Of a stretch of DNA of 64,000 nt, positions 1 through 7,989 are shown one piece after another. Source of the DNA: an uncultured Subdoligranulum sp. (GTDB taxonomy: Bacteria > Bacillota > Clostridia > Oscillospirales > Ruminococcaceae); assembly GCA_945830575.1 (NCBI GenBank), contig CALZZE010000008.1, positions 1 to 64,000 on the forward strand. The letters are read 5' to 3'. Position 1 is the stretch's first letter. Every line of letters begins with the position of its first letter. The notes under the pieces were generated by a model. That model was not told where the DNA came from. It saw nothing but the letters and a program-made list of their open reading frames with translations, and did not search any database. The translations under genes were made by a program, and so were the position numbers.

Positions 1-42
1 CTCTCTGATGCCATGGAGTGCGTATATGCAGAGCTGCTTTAA
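1..42 (+). CDS. C-terminal tail of an unidentified protein (partial)
   Basis: The first 14 codons of the window read open in frame 1 and stop at a TAA (40-42), giving a tail that ends in YAELL. A hairpin terminator follows 20 nt later, which is what one expects at the end of a real gene. Thirteen residues are too few to identify the family. The reading is plausible only because of the terminator; chance openness over 14 codons is possible. Confidence 0.35.
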   Translation, partial: LSDAMECVYAELL

Positions 43-61
43 ACGGGATAAATAACAGCAG

Positions 62-96
62 CCGGGATCGAAGCGAACCTTCGGTCCCGGATGTTT
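62..96 (+). terminator. Possible intrinsic terminator of the partial first gene
   Basis: A 12-bp stem (62-73 with 79-90, one G-T pair) closes a 5-nt loop and is followed by a short, imperfect T-run (ATGTTTTG). The stem is strong and the T-tract weak, so this is a moderate call. Confidence 0.5.
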
Positions 97-262
97 TGTC
101 AAGGGCGTGGTTTCCGTGGGCGGTTACAACTCAATTTAGAAATGTAATAAGTTTTGTGATGTTTGTGGTAAGTTGGAAGTAGGTTACAAGTGATTTGGGG
201 CAAGCGGGGATGGCGCAGCCGTGTCAGGGAAGGGGACCATTTTCGCGGGGGCGCGGAAATGG
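97..262. other. Non-coding stretch without recognisable gene
   Basis: No ORF with a ribosome-binding site is visible. The only structure is an 11-bp inverted repeat with one G-T pair around 238-263 (arms CCATTTTCGCG and CGCGGAAATGG) that has no T-tract behind it. Confidence 0.5.
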
Positions 263-297
263 TTGGCTATTTAGATAAGTTATTTATATAAAGTAGG

Positions 298-408
298 ATA
301 ACAGACGGAAAAACAAGAATAACGGGAAAATAGGGTTCGCCTGACGTTGCAGTTTCTCCACCAAGTGAAACGACCGTGGATTCGTTGGAAATCTACGGTC
401 TGTTTTTT
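298..408 (+). ncRNA. Candidate small RNA (orphan promoter-terminator unit)
   Basis: A plausible sigma-A promoter (TTGGCT at 263-268, 16-nt spacer, TATATA at 285-290) is followed ~110 nt later by a clear intrinsic terminator (372-408). No start codon with a Shine-Dalgarno lies between them. A small upstream hairpin (GTTTC/GAAAC) is also present. The simplest reading is a ~110-nt untranslated transcript. The alternative is a leftover leader of a deleted gene, which fits the broken kinase next door. No known RNA family was recognised. Confidence 0.35.
372..408 (+). terminator. Intrinsic terminator
   Basis: An 11-bp stem (372-382 with 390-400, one G-T pair) is followed by TGTTTTTT. It is orphaned: no coding gene ends just before it. 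Confidence 0.65.
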
Positions 409-535
409 CAAGTACACAGTTTAGTATATACTTTTCGAATTAGTATCTCTCATTTCATTATGAACCAGAGAATTACGCGGAAGAGCTGCCACGGAAACCG
501 GTGCGGGATACCGGAATGATGCGGTGTTGCCTTGA

Positions 536-1224
536 TTATCCCTGCTGCAGCGGCATGAGCAGCACCGGGTTGCCGGTCTTGTTTTCCGCTTCAAACCGGG
601 CAAGACCGCTTTCCAGCTCGTCCAGATACTGCGCCTGCCTGCCGGGGTCCTGTTCGGCCCGGATGGCGGCGATCTGCACCTTCAGATCGTGGTAGCGGCG
701 GTTGAGCAGCCGGATATTCTCCCGGCTGGCCTTGTACTGTTCGTACTGGCGGTGGAGGGTATTGTCCATGGCGGACAGCTCCTGCCGCAGCTCATTGTCC
801 TGCAATTGGCGGTGGTAGATGGCAAGGAGCGGCAGCCCGGCAAAATCCACCAGTGTGCGGATATAATACAGCCCATGGGTGCCGGTGGCGGTGGAGCCGG
901 TGACAAGAAAGCCCACATTGCTGACGGCAAATACCACTACCGCCATCAGCACAGCCGCCGCCAGCACTCTGATACCCACGGCGGGCTGGCGGATGGGGCG
1001 GCTGCGCAGCCAGAAGAATCCTCCATAGATTTCACCATAGCCCACTGCCATACAGAGAACGGACTGCCATTCCAGTGCTGGTGTGCCGGGAAGGGCCACA
1101 CAAAAGACCAGCCATTCCAGACTGGCGGCGAACTCCGCAACGATGAAGGCCCAGGCACACTGATACCCTGCGGATACCGGAGTGATGCAAGCCTTTTTGT
1201 GGTTATAACGCTTTTTCCTTGCAT
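536..1224 (-). pseudogene. Decayed GHKL/AgrC-type sensor histidine kinase (N-terminal half only)
   Basis: The readable frame (1099 down to 536) encodes hydrophobic segments, then a dimerisation-type helix with NRRYHDLK and AENKTGNPVL. This is the order seen in GHKL sensor kinases of Ruminococcaceae, where that motif leads into the ATP-binding domain. Here the protein stops 7 residues after NPVL, so the whole GHKL ATPase is missing. Upstream, the membrane frame stays open to 1288 but has no ATG. The ATG at 1224 is in another frame, so a frameshift near 1165-1180 is likely. The motif that is usually HDLKHQ reads HDLKVQ. No response regulator is adjacent. I read it as a remnant without kinase activity. 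Confidence 0.75.
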
Positions 1225-1456
1225 CTATTGTACCACCTTTTGATACTTTTGTTCGATTATTCGTAAAATATTGTTTGCTCAGGAGACATTATATACGGAT
1301 GGGAAGTGTAATAAACACTTGCCGTGCCCGGCGGGCTTTCTGCGAACGATTTGACCTTTTCCACAAATCCAACCGCCGAGGCTTTGTACAAAAAAGCGGA
1401 TGAATTTTGCCCTCTCCGCAGGCAAAACAATAGTTCCAATTTTGGCTGTAAAACTG

Positions 1457-1485
1457 TTGAAATATGTCGGAAGACGTGGTATAAT
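1457..1485 (+). promoter_or_regulatory. Sigma-A promoter for the glycosylphosphotransferase gene
   Basis: TTGAAA (1457-1462), a 17-nt spacer and TATAAT (1480-1485) give a near-consensus promoter ~110 nt before the start codon. Nothing coding was found in the stretch 1225-1456 before it. Confidence 0.75.
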
Positions 1486-1597
1486 GACCCAAAGAATACT
1501 GTGTTCTTTTACACACTATAGAGATTGTTGTGGTTCCCTTAGCGGATTTTATAAGAAGAACCATCCTTGTTTTGTGGAGTTAGGAATTGAATCAATT

Positions 1598-3043
1598 ATG
1601 AGAAATCGTCAACAACTGCAATACACACTGGTCTTTGCGATGGATCTGTTGGCGCTTGGGTTGAGCACGATTCTGGTCAAATTTGTGTTCGGTACCATGC
1701 TGCGTCGCATCCCGGCCTATACAAAAACAGATTACCTGCAATTCGTTTTTATGCTGGTGATCGCGTTTTTGGTTGCTTTTTCCTGTTTTAATCAGGACAC
1801 CGACCTTGTACGTCTTGGCTGGAAGATGGAGCTGCTTCGCGTGGTGGAGTATAACGCCATACTGGCGGCCACGCTGGCGTTTCTGCTCATCGTCTTCAAG
1901 GCGTCTGTACTGGATTCCCGTTACCTGTATCTGGGCATTTTTGCGGTGAATGTTCCGCTCACCTGTCTGGGCCATTATTTTTTGAAAAATTATCTGAGGA
2001 GCAGCCATTCGGCGCATATCAAAAAACTTGTGGGAGTGCTTTCCACCAGAGACCGTGTGGAACCTATGGTGCGGGATCTGAAACAGGACTGGAGCAAAAA
2101 CGTCATTGGCGTGGCGCTGGTGGATGCATCCAAATCGGATATCGGCAGCAAAATCGAAGGCGTCCCGGTGCGTGCCGTCTATGAGGAGTTCATGACATGG
2201 GTCCGGCGCGATGCACTGGATGAAATCTACATCAATCTTCCCTACGACACAGGGGACAGCCTGATCGGTTATCTGACGGAAATGGAAAGCATGGGTCTGG
2301 ATATTCATTTTAACAGCCCGGTGCTGGAAAAAATGAAAGCCATGCAAAGCCGCAGCGGCCTGCCTGCCCGGGAACCTTCGGGCCTCGTTTCGGTGGGGGG
2401 CGTCAGCATGATTACGGTGGAATCTGTGCGTCACAGTATGCGCGATTTGACGCTGAAACGGGTGATGGATATTGCGGGCGGTCTTGTGGGCTGCATCATC
2501 AGCATTCCCATCATTGCTCTTGTGGCGATTCCCCTGAAACTGGAAAGCCCGGGGCCGCTGTTCTTCAAGCAGTGCCGGGTGGGGCTGAATGGTCGCTACT
2601 TTACAATGTATAAGCTACGCAGCATGTACGCGGATGCAGAAGAACGCAAAAAAGAACTGATGGCCAAAAATGAAATGAACGGTCTGATGTTCAAAATGGA
2701 GGATGACCCGCGCATCACCAAGGTGGGAAAATTCATCCGGAAAACCTCCATTGATGAGCTGCCGCAGTTCATCAATGTGCTGTGCGGCCAGATGAGCCTT
2801 GTGGGGACCCGCCCGCCCACGGTGGACGAATACCGCCAGTATGAGAGCCATCATAAGCGCCGACTGTCCATGAAACCGGGAATCACCGGGATGTGGCAGG
2901 CGTGTGGGCGCAGCGACATTGAAAATTTTGAAGATGTGGTGCGCATGGATGTGCAGTATATTGATAACTGGTCCTTGAAACTGGATGTTCAGCTGCTGCT
3001 CAAGACCATTGGCGTTGTTTTTACCGGGAAGGGTGCCAAATAA
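1598..3043 (+). CDS. Polyprenyl glycosylphosphotransferase (WbaP/CpsE-like), starts surface glycan
   Basis: This 481-aa membrane protein should transfer a sugar-1-phosphate from a nucleotide sugar to undecaprenyl phosphate, the first step of capsule, exopolysaccharide or glycoprotein glycan assembly. The N-terminal half has about four hydrophobic segments and a CoA-binding-like Rossmann region. One more membrane helix (around GLVGCIISIPIIALVAI) precedes the catalytic C-terminal sugar-transferase domain with LESPGPLFFKQCRVG, KLRSM and DELPQ(F)INVL. The length is normal for the full-size family. I chose the ATG at 1598 because AGGA lies 12 nt upstream and the hydrophobic N-terminus begins there; upstream in-frame codons precede or overlap the promoter. 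The next gene may catalyse the second step. The sugar is not predictable. Confidence 0.9.
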   Translation: MRNRQQLQYTLVFAMDLLALGLSTILVKFVFGTMLRRIPAYTKTDYLQFVFMLVIAFLVAFSCFNQDTDLVRLGWKMELLRVVEYNAILAATLAFLLIVFKASVLDSRYLYLGIFAVNVPLTCLGHYFLKNYLRSSHSAHIKKLVGVLSTRDRVEPMVRDLKQDWSKNVIGVALVDASKSDIGSKIEGVPVRAVYEEFMTWVRRDALDEIYINLPYDTGDSLIGYLTEMESMGLDIHFNSPVLEKMKAMQSRSGLPAREPSGLVSVGGVSMITVESVRHSMRDLTLKRVMDIAGGLVGCIISIPIIALVAIPLKLESPGPLFFKQCRVGLNGRYFTMYKLRSMYADAEERKKELMAKNEMNGLMFKMEDDPRITKVGKFIRKTSIDELPQFINVLCGQMSLVGTRPPTVDEYRQYESHHKRRLSMKPGITGMWQACGRSDIENFEDVVRMDVQYIDNWSLKLDVQLLLKTIGVVFTGKGAK

Positions 3044-3074
3044 ACGGTTTGACCGGAGTTCTATCAGAAAATGT

Positions 3075-3100
3075 TCCTCGCTTCGGCGAGGACTTTTTTT
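3075..3100 (+). terminator. Intrinsic terminator
   Basis: A 7-bp GC-rich stem (TCCTCGC/GCGAGGA) with a TTCG tetraloop is followed by a 7-T run. Confidence 0.85.
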
Positions 3101-3192
3101 GTATGAGGATGGCTATGGTGTTTTTTTGCGGAAACAGAGAAAATGATGGGCCATTTTGTCATAATCGGTCGGGTCGAGAGAGAATTTCTATA

Positions 3193-3221
3193 TTGAATTA
3201 TTGACGCCATTGTGTTATAAT
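3193..3221 (+). promoter_or_regulatory. Sigma-A promoter of the TagA-fusion gene
   Basis: TTGAAT (3193-3198), a 17-nt spacer and TATAAT (3216-3221). The transcript start would lie near 3228, where CGGTTC (3226-3231) can pair with GAACCG (3283-3288) next to the ribosome-binding site. Confidence 0.7.
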
Positions 3222-3293
3222 AATACGGTTCGATGCAGCCGATCCGCATCGCGGCTTCAAAATTTTTCGGTCACGCTGAAGGGAACCGATTTT

Positions 3294-4811
3294 ATGCATT
3301 ATCGCAATTCAAAAATTCTTCAATTAGCCAATGCACTGCTGGATTTTGTACTTATTTTGCTGGCGTATTTCTGCGCAGGCTCCCTGCGTGTGGTCATTCC
3401 GCTGGGAGCTGCGTTTTTTCTGGTAGACCGTACCCGGTTTTTCCCGGTTAGTGTGCTGTATGCGGTTGTAATCGTGGCCTGTTATGCCTTTGCCGGTGAC
3501 TACGACACCCTGCATCAGCGCAGCAAGGTAAAGGGAACTGTCAAGCTCATGGTGCGGAACCTGATTGGCTTCGCGCTTGTGGCGACCATCCTCTATGTGT
3601 TCGGCCTGCAGCAATTTTCCCGCCTGTTACTGATTTACTTTTATCTTCTGTCTACGCTGTTTATTCTCATCAAGCGGCTGGTGCTGGATCAAGTGGCCAC
3701 CGCGTATGTGCGCCGCCGCGATATGGCAGCCAGGTTCCTGCTCATCGGGTCCGGCGCGCTGGCCCAGCGCGTGTACGCTGATGTCATGCAGCAGAACTCG
3801 CTGGATATCAAATACGTTGGCTATCTGGCGCAGACGCCCTCTGAGGCACTGCCCGGTTATCTGGGCACTGTCGGGGAACTGCAAAATATTCTGCTGACAA
3901 TGCATATCGACAGAATGATTCTGGCAGAGGATACCCAGAACGCGGATGAGATGCGCCGGATCGTTGCGATTGCGGACAGCTACCATATCCATGTCAGCGT
4001 GGTGCCGGTCTACAATGATTTCAGCTCGACACACACACCGCCCAGCGTCTACAGGGGAATTCAGATGGTCGATCTGTCGATGCGGCAGACCTGTGAGATC
4101 ATGGGGGTCAACATTTTTGTGACCGACATGGACAAGACCCTTTCCCTGATCGAGACTCAGTTGGAAAAATGGCGGGGAAAATACATCTGTGTGGCCAATG
4201 TACACACCACCGTAACGGCGCATGAGGATGAAGGATATCGCAGTATTCAGAACAACGCCGCCATGGCTTTGCCGGACGGCGGGCCTTTGTCCCAATTCAG
4301 CCGCGAGCATGGTTTTGCGGAGGCACAGCGCGTCACAGGACCGGATCTGATGCGGGAGATTTTGAAGATCTCGGCGGAGAAGGGGTGGAAACATTATTTC
4401 TACGGTTCTACGCCGGAAACACTGCAAACAATGCAGCAGAAGCTTTTGGAACGCTACCCGGGAGTGCAGATCGCCGGCATGATGTCGCCGCCGTTCCGTG
4501 AGCTGACACCGCAGGAGGATGCGGAGATTGTGGAGCAGATCAATGCGGCCAAACCGGACTTTGTTTGGGTGGGGCTTGGTGCGCCCAAGCAGGAGCGCTG
4601 GATGGCGGCCCATGAGAACCGGGTGCACGCGCTGATGATCGGTGTGGGTGCTGCATTCGATTACGAGGCGGGAAATATCCAGCGCGCCCCCCAGTGGATG
4701 CAAAAGCATAATCTGGAATGGCTTTACCGCCTGATGCAGGACCCCAAGCGATTGTTCAAGCGATACTTGAATACCAATCTCAAATATTTGATTTGGACGT
4801 GGAGACACTAA
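3294..4811 (+). CDS. Fusion: glycosylphosphotransferase N-terminal domain + TagA/WecG glycosyltransferase
   Basis: Residues ~1-130 form about four membrane helices and ~145-270 a Rossmann CoA-binding-like domain (FLLIGSGALAQRVY). Both resemble the N-terminal half of polyprenyl glycosylphosphotransferases. The catalytic sugar-transferase half is absent. Instead residues ~285-505 are a WecG/TagA/CpsF (GT26) glycosyltransferase, with ANVHTTVTAH and LPDGGPLS carrying the Thr and Asp known to matter in TagA, and GLGAPKQE near the C-terminus. The likely role is addition of the second sugar to the lipid-linked product of the preceding enzyme, with the membrane part as anchor or partner. Start ATG 3294 has GAAGGGA 9 nt upstream. 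The 505-aa length is about twice that of free-standing TagA (~250). Confidence 0.85.
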   Translation: MHYRNSKILQLANALLDFVLILLAYFCAGSLRVVIPLGAAFFLVDRTRFFPVSVLYAVVIVACYAFAGDYDTLHQRSKVKGTVKLMVRNLIGFALVATILYVFGLQQFSRLLLIYFYLLSTLFILIKRLVLDQVATAYVRRRDMAARFLLIGSGALAQRVYADVMQQNSLDIKYVGYLAQTPSEALPGYLGTVGELQNILLTMHIDRMILAEDTQNADEMRRIVAIADSYHIHVSVVPVYNDFSSTHTPPSVYRGIQMVDLSMRQTCEIMGVNIFVTDMDKTLSLIETQLEKWRGKYICVANVHTTVTAHEDEGYRSIQNNAAMALPDGGPLSQFSREHGFAEAQRVTGPDLMREILKISAEKGWKHYFYGSTPETLQTMQQKLLERYPGVQIAGMMSPPFRELTPQEDAEIVEQINAAKPDFVWVGLGAPKQERWMAAHENRVHALMIGVGAAFDYEAGNIQRAPQWMQKHNLEWLYRLMQDPKRLFKRYLNTNLKYLIWTWRH

Positions 4812-4912
4812 AGGCGAGCTTTTTCACTGACCAAAGTGAAATCCTATGCAAGACAGCAGTTTTGTATGGCTTTCAGGCGGCGGGGCATACTATCCAAAAA
4901 GGAGGATTGCCC

Positions 4913-6151
4913 ATGAACCCGTTTGAAGTGAAGACACGCCCGGCGGACAGCCTGTATATGGACTGGCCCAAGCTGTACCCCAAAGCTTACGACAAAAACG
5001 AAACCGACCCCTACACCAAGACCCGCATTATTTTGATGAACGGCACCGAATACGAAGCCGTGTGGTTCAGCCACCAGTTTCACCGGCACTGCGAGAACAA
5101 TGACCTGCGCCGGGAACTGGCGGTGCTGCGTCGGGTGGAGCAGCAACAGCAGAAACGCATCGCCTGCCTGAAACCCATCGATGAAACACTGTTGGAGACC
5201 ACCATCGGCTATGAGCAGCTGGCGGTGGATCTGACAGCCATTCTGGCGCAGCGTGAGCCGGATCCCTATGCGGTGCAGGTGATGAATCTGGCGCTTCTGG
5301 AGGACTTTGACCACCTGTACCGATACGCAAATCTGCTGGAGATGGAGCACGGCATCCACGCGGAGCGTCTGGTGGGGGAATACACCGAGATCATGCCCGG
5401 ACGCCCCACCATCGCTGAGCACCGTGACCCGAGGGACAGCGTCCGCCGTGCACTGTGCTTCAAGACCAGCGCACCGATCTCCCGGCTGAATGCAGCCATC
5501 ATCACGGCGGCAGAACAGCAGACCATGAACTATTATATGAACCAGTGCGCTTTCTACGGGAGCGAACAGGGCCGCAAGCTGTATCAGGAAATCGCCATGA
5601 TCGAAGAACAGCACGTGACCCAATATGGCGCACTGCTGGACCCGGCTTGCACATGGCTGGAAAATCTGCTGAATCACGAGTATACGGAATGTTATCTGTA
5701 CTATTCCTGCTATGAGGATGAAACCGACGACAAGGTGAAAAAAATCTGGGAGCAGCATTTCGAGCAGGAGGTGGCGCACCTGCACCACGCGGCCAGACTT
5801 CTGCAAACCTATGAGGGCAAAGACTGGTATCAGGTCATCCCGGATGGGGAGTTCCCGCAGCTGCTGAAATTCTCGCCCCAGAAGGAGTATGTGCGCAAGG
5901 TGCTGAAAAAGACCGTGTGCAACACCGCACTGCTGGAGGACCCGGCGGTGCCCGTGTCGGAACTGCCAAGGGACGCGGCATTTTTCTCCTATCAGGCCAC
6001 GGTGAACACCAAGCCGGAAACTGTGCCCAGCCACGCGGTCATCGAAGCGGAGATCGCCGCCGCGGGACAGGACTATCGGTTTGAGGAAAAAACGCATCCC
6101 ATCGAAGAACTGCGCAGCCGCACGGCAGATAACACAACGCTGGCACGCTGA
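4913..6151 (+). CDS. Ferritin-like domain protein, function unknown
   Basis: This 412-aa soluble protein is helical and rich in Glu and His. Helices with EDFDHLY, LEMEHGIHAE, EIAMIEEQH and EQHFEQEVAHLHH repeat the E...ExxH spacing of diiron ferritin/rubrerythrin-like bundles, so metal binding is likely. There is no rubredoxin-type Cys cluster and no signal peptide. The start at 4913 has AAAGGAGG 7 nt upstream. It lies 101 nt after the TagA fusion without its own clear promoter, so the two may be co-transcribed, but no shared job is evident. Similar uncharacterised proteins occur in Clostridia. Substrate and reaction cannot be told from the sequence. Confidence 0.65.
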   Translation: MNPFEVKTRPADSLYMDWPKLYPKAYDKNETDPYTKTRIILMNGTEYEAVWFSHQFHRHCENNDLRRELAVLRRVEQQQQKRIACLKPIDETLLETTIGYEQLAVDLTAILAQREPDPYAVQVMNLALLEDFDHLYRYANLLEMEHGIHAERLVGEYTEIMPGRPTIAEHRDPRDSVRRALCFKTSAPISRLNAAIITAAEQQTMNYYMNQCAFYGSEQGRKLYQEIAMIEEQHVTQYGALLDPACTWLENLLNHEYTECYLYYSCYEDETDDKVKKIWEQHFEQEVAHLHHAARLLQTYEGKDWYQVIPDGEFPQLLKFSPQKEYVRKVLKKTVCNTALLEDPAVPVSELPRDAAFFSYQATVNTKPETVPSHAVIEAEIAAAGQDYRFEEKTHPIEELRSRTADNTTLAR

Positions 6152-6160
6152 GGATTGCGT

Positions 6161-6199
6161 AAAACGGGCTTTTCCGAAAAGGGAGGGCCTGTTTTCTTT
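6161..6199 (+). terminator. Intrinsic terminator
   Basis: A 9-bp stem (6161-6169 with 6187-6195, one G-T pair) whose 3' arm runs into TTTTCTTTT. The loop holds a second small inverted repeat. Confidence 0.65.
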
Positions 6200-6209
6200 T
6201 GGCCGGGTG

Positions 6210-6239
6210 TTGACATGATGCGGCTGGGTTTGTTACAAT
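6210..6239 (+). promoter_or_regulatory. Sigma-A promoter of the acyltransferase operon
   Basis: A consensus TTGACA (6210-6215), an 18-nt spacer and TACAAT (6234-6239), 57 nt before the start codon. Confidence 0.75.
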
Positions 6240-6295
6240 GAAAAAAATCCCTGCGGCCGGATTGCGGTGCGCGGGAAGGAACTTTCGGAGGACGC

Positions 6296-7297
6296 ATGAG
6301 AACCCGTACCAAGTATCTGCCGGGATTGGACGTCATTCGGCTGACGGCCATGCTGCCGGTGGTATGCTATCATTTTACCATTGAGAGCGCCCGGGCGGGC
6401 TATGCCGTGCCCGGCTGGCTCATTGGCCGCCCTATGGCAGATGTGGTGGAACTGGCGCTGGTGCTGTTCTTTCTGCTGTCCGGGGCCTCGCTCTGCTGGC
6501 AGTGGCGGGGCCGTTTTGCGTGGCGGCCCTATCTGGCGGGGCGTGCAGCGGGAGTCTACCCCATGTACTGGCTGGGCTGGGGGACACTGTTTTTATACGG
6601 GGAGATACTCCACGGCAACAACGCCGAAATCCCGCGATGGCGTGCGATTTTTTCGCTGCTGGGTCTGGATGGCTATCTGCTGCCCGTCACGGCCACCTTT
6701 TATAAAATAGGAGAGTGGTTTCTGGGCGTCATCCTGCTGTTGTATCTTGTGTTTCCGCTGCTGCTCTGGTGTGTGGAAACGCCCCGCCGCCGTGCGTTGC
6801 TGGCCGCAGCCATGACCGCACTGGCTTTGGTGTGGCCGTTGGTCTGCCCGGCGCCGCTGGAATCCGGGCATACCGTGCTGGGCCGACTGCCAGCCTTTGC
6901 GCTGGGGGTGTGGTTCGGCACGGAACTGTCGGAGCCGAAACGCAGCTGCCTCTGGGGACTTGCCGCAGTGACGCTGCTGGCATTTGCGCCGCGCACGCTC
7001 TGGCCGGTGGTATACCTGCTGGTGGGAGCGTCGCTGTTTTGGCTCTTACTTAAAGTGGGAGGGAACCTCCCGGAAATCCTTCACCCCGCGATGCGCTGGT
7101 TGGCGGGACAGTGCTACGGAATCTATCTGGTGCATCATGTGTTCTTGACGCTGGTGGTGCTGCCGCTGACGGCTCGTTTTTCGCTGCCTCTGGCAGCGGT
7201 GTTCCCGGTGTATCTGACGGTCTGTGTGGCGGGGGCGGCGGTGCTGTCGGCGTTGGCCGCGCCGCTGTCCCGTTTACTGAAAAGGAAACTGTCATGA
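6296..7297 (+). CDS. Acyltransferase 3 family membrane protein (OafA-like)
   Basis: This 333-aa integral membrane protein has about ten hydrophobic helices. It begins with LPGLDVIRLTAMLPVVCYHF, the family signature in which the Arg and His are the functional residues. Family members transfer acetyl or other acyl groups from the cytoplasm to extracellular sugars or peptidoglycan. With a glycan-initiating pair just upstream, modification of a surface glycan is reasonable but not shown. The ATG at 6296 has CGGAGG only 4 nt upstream. The stop overlaps the start of the next gene (ATGA), so the two are translationally coupled. Confidence 0.8.
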   Translation: MRTRTKYLPGLDVIRLTAMLPVVCYHFTIESARAGYAVPGWLIGRPMADVVELALVLFFLLSGASLCWQWRGRFAWRPYLAGRAAGVYPMYWLGWGTLFLYGEILHGNNAEIPRWRAIFSLLGLDGYLLPVTATFYKIGEWFLGVILLLYLVFPLLLWCVETPRRRALLAAAMTALALVWPLVCPAPLESGHTVLGRLPAFALGVWFGTELSEPKRSCLWGLAAVTLLAFAPRTLWPVVYLLVGASLFWLLLKVGGNLPEILHPAMRWLAGQCYGIYLVHHVFLTLVVLPLTARFSLPLAAVFPVYLTVCVAGAAVLSALAAPLSRLLKRKLS

Positions 7298-7542
7298 CAC
7301 TGTATCTTGTTTGCATCAATCTGGCGGCGTTCGTCCTGATGGGGCTGGACAAGCGCCGTGCCCGGTATCGCCAATGGCGCATCCCGGAAAAGCTGCTGTT
7401 TTTGTCGGCTCTGCTGGGCGGCAGCGCCGGGGCGTGGGCGGGGATGTACGTTTTTCGCCACAAGACCCGTCATTGGTATTTTGTGGTGGGGATGCCGGTG
7501 ATCCTGCTGGCGCAGCTGCTGCTGATCCGCTTTTTTGGCTGA
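7294..7542 (+). CDS. DUF1294 family small membrane protein
   Basis: The 82-aa protein has two to three hydrophobic helices with MGLDKRRAR between the first and second, then HKTRHWYF and a final helix. This is the layout of DUF1294 proteins, whose function is unknown. The start ATG overlaps the stop of the acyltransferase by 4 nt, which fixes the start and implies coupling. Confidence 0.75.
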   Translation: MTLYLVCINLAAFVLMGLDKRRARYRQWRIPEKLLFLSALLGGSAGAWAGMYVFRHKTRHWYFVVGMPVILLAQLLLIRFFG

Positions 7543-7554
7543 GAGGTGAGAACT

Positions 7555-7773
7555 ATGCCGTTGTTTTTTCACAGAAAACGGGAACCGCTGACCCCGCCGC
7601 CCGGTTTTGGCATCGGGGATGTGCGTACCGAATCCAGCATCTGCACGGGGGAGACCACCATCGGATTTTACGATCCGGCGGCGGGCAAGCTGCTGTGCGC
7701 CGTGGTGGCGCGCACGCCGGCGGATATTGACACTTTTTATGCCTCCTACGGCTGGCAAAGACCGGAAAAATAA
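7555..7773 (+). CDS. Hypothetical small protein
   Basis: This 72-aa ORF follows the DUF1294 gene by 12 nt. The ATG at 7555 is preceded by GAGAGGTGAG; a GTG at 7546 lies inside that ribosome-binding site and is rejected. The product starts with basic residues (HRKREP) followed by a proline-rich stretch. It has no membrane helix and no motif I recognise. Position and ribosome-binding site support it as the last gene of the operon. Confidence 0.5.
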   Translation: MPLFFHRKREPLTPPPGFGIGDVRTESSICTGETTIGFYDPAAGKLLCAVVARTPADIDTFYASYGWQRPEK

Positions 7774-7841
7774 AACCTTGTTTGCCGATTTTGCCAAAAT
7801 ACGGCCGATTCCATTTGATATTTTATTAACTTTGTGAAGTA

Positions 7842-7882
7842 TTTTGCGCTTTTCCACTTTAACGCGCTTATTTTGCGCAAAA
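7842..7882. promoter_or_regulatory. Palindromic element upstream of pta
   Basis: TTTTGCGC (7842-7849) recurs inside a perfect 12-bp palindrome TTTTGCGCAAAA (7871-7882), 24 nt before the pta -35 box. It could be an operator for an unknown regulator. The AT-rich surroundings make chance occurrence possible. Confidence 0.35.
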
Positions 7883-7905
7883 CCAACAGAGAACGCACAT
7901 TTTCT

Positions 7906-7933
7906 TTGCAAAGAGCAAAATCGGTGCTATAAT
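7906..7933 (+). promoter_or_regulatory. Sigma-A promoter of pta
   Basis: TTGCAA (7906-7911), a 16-nt spacer and TATAAT (7928-7933), 56 nt before the start codon. Confidence 0.7.
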
Positions 7934-7989
7934 GAATCTGTAAGAATAGGCGGCAGGAGGGACCCGCCGCCAGAATCGGAGGTATTTCC

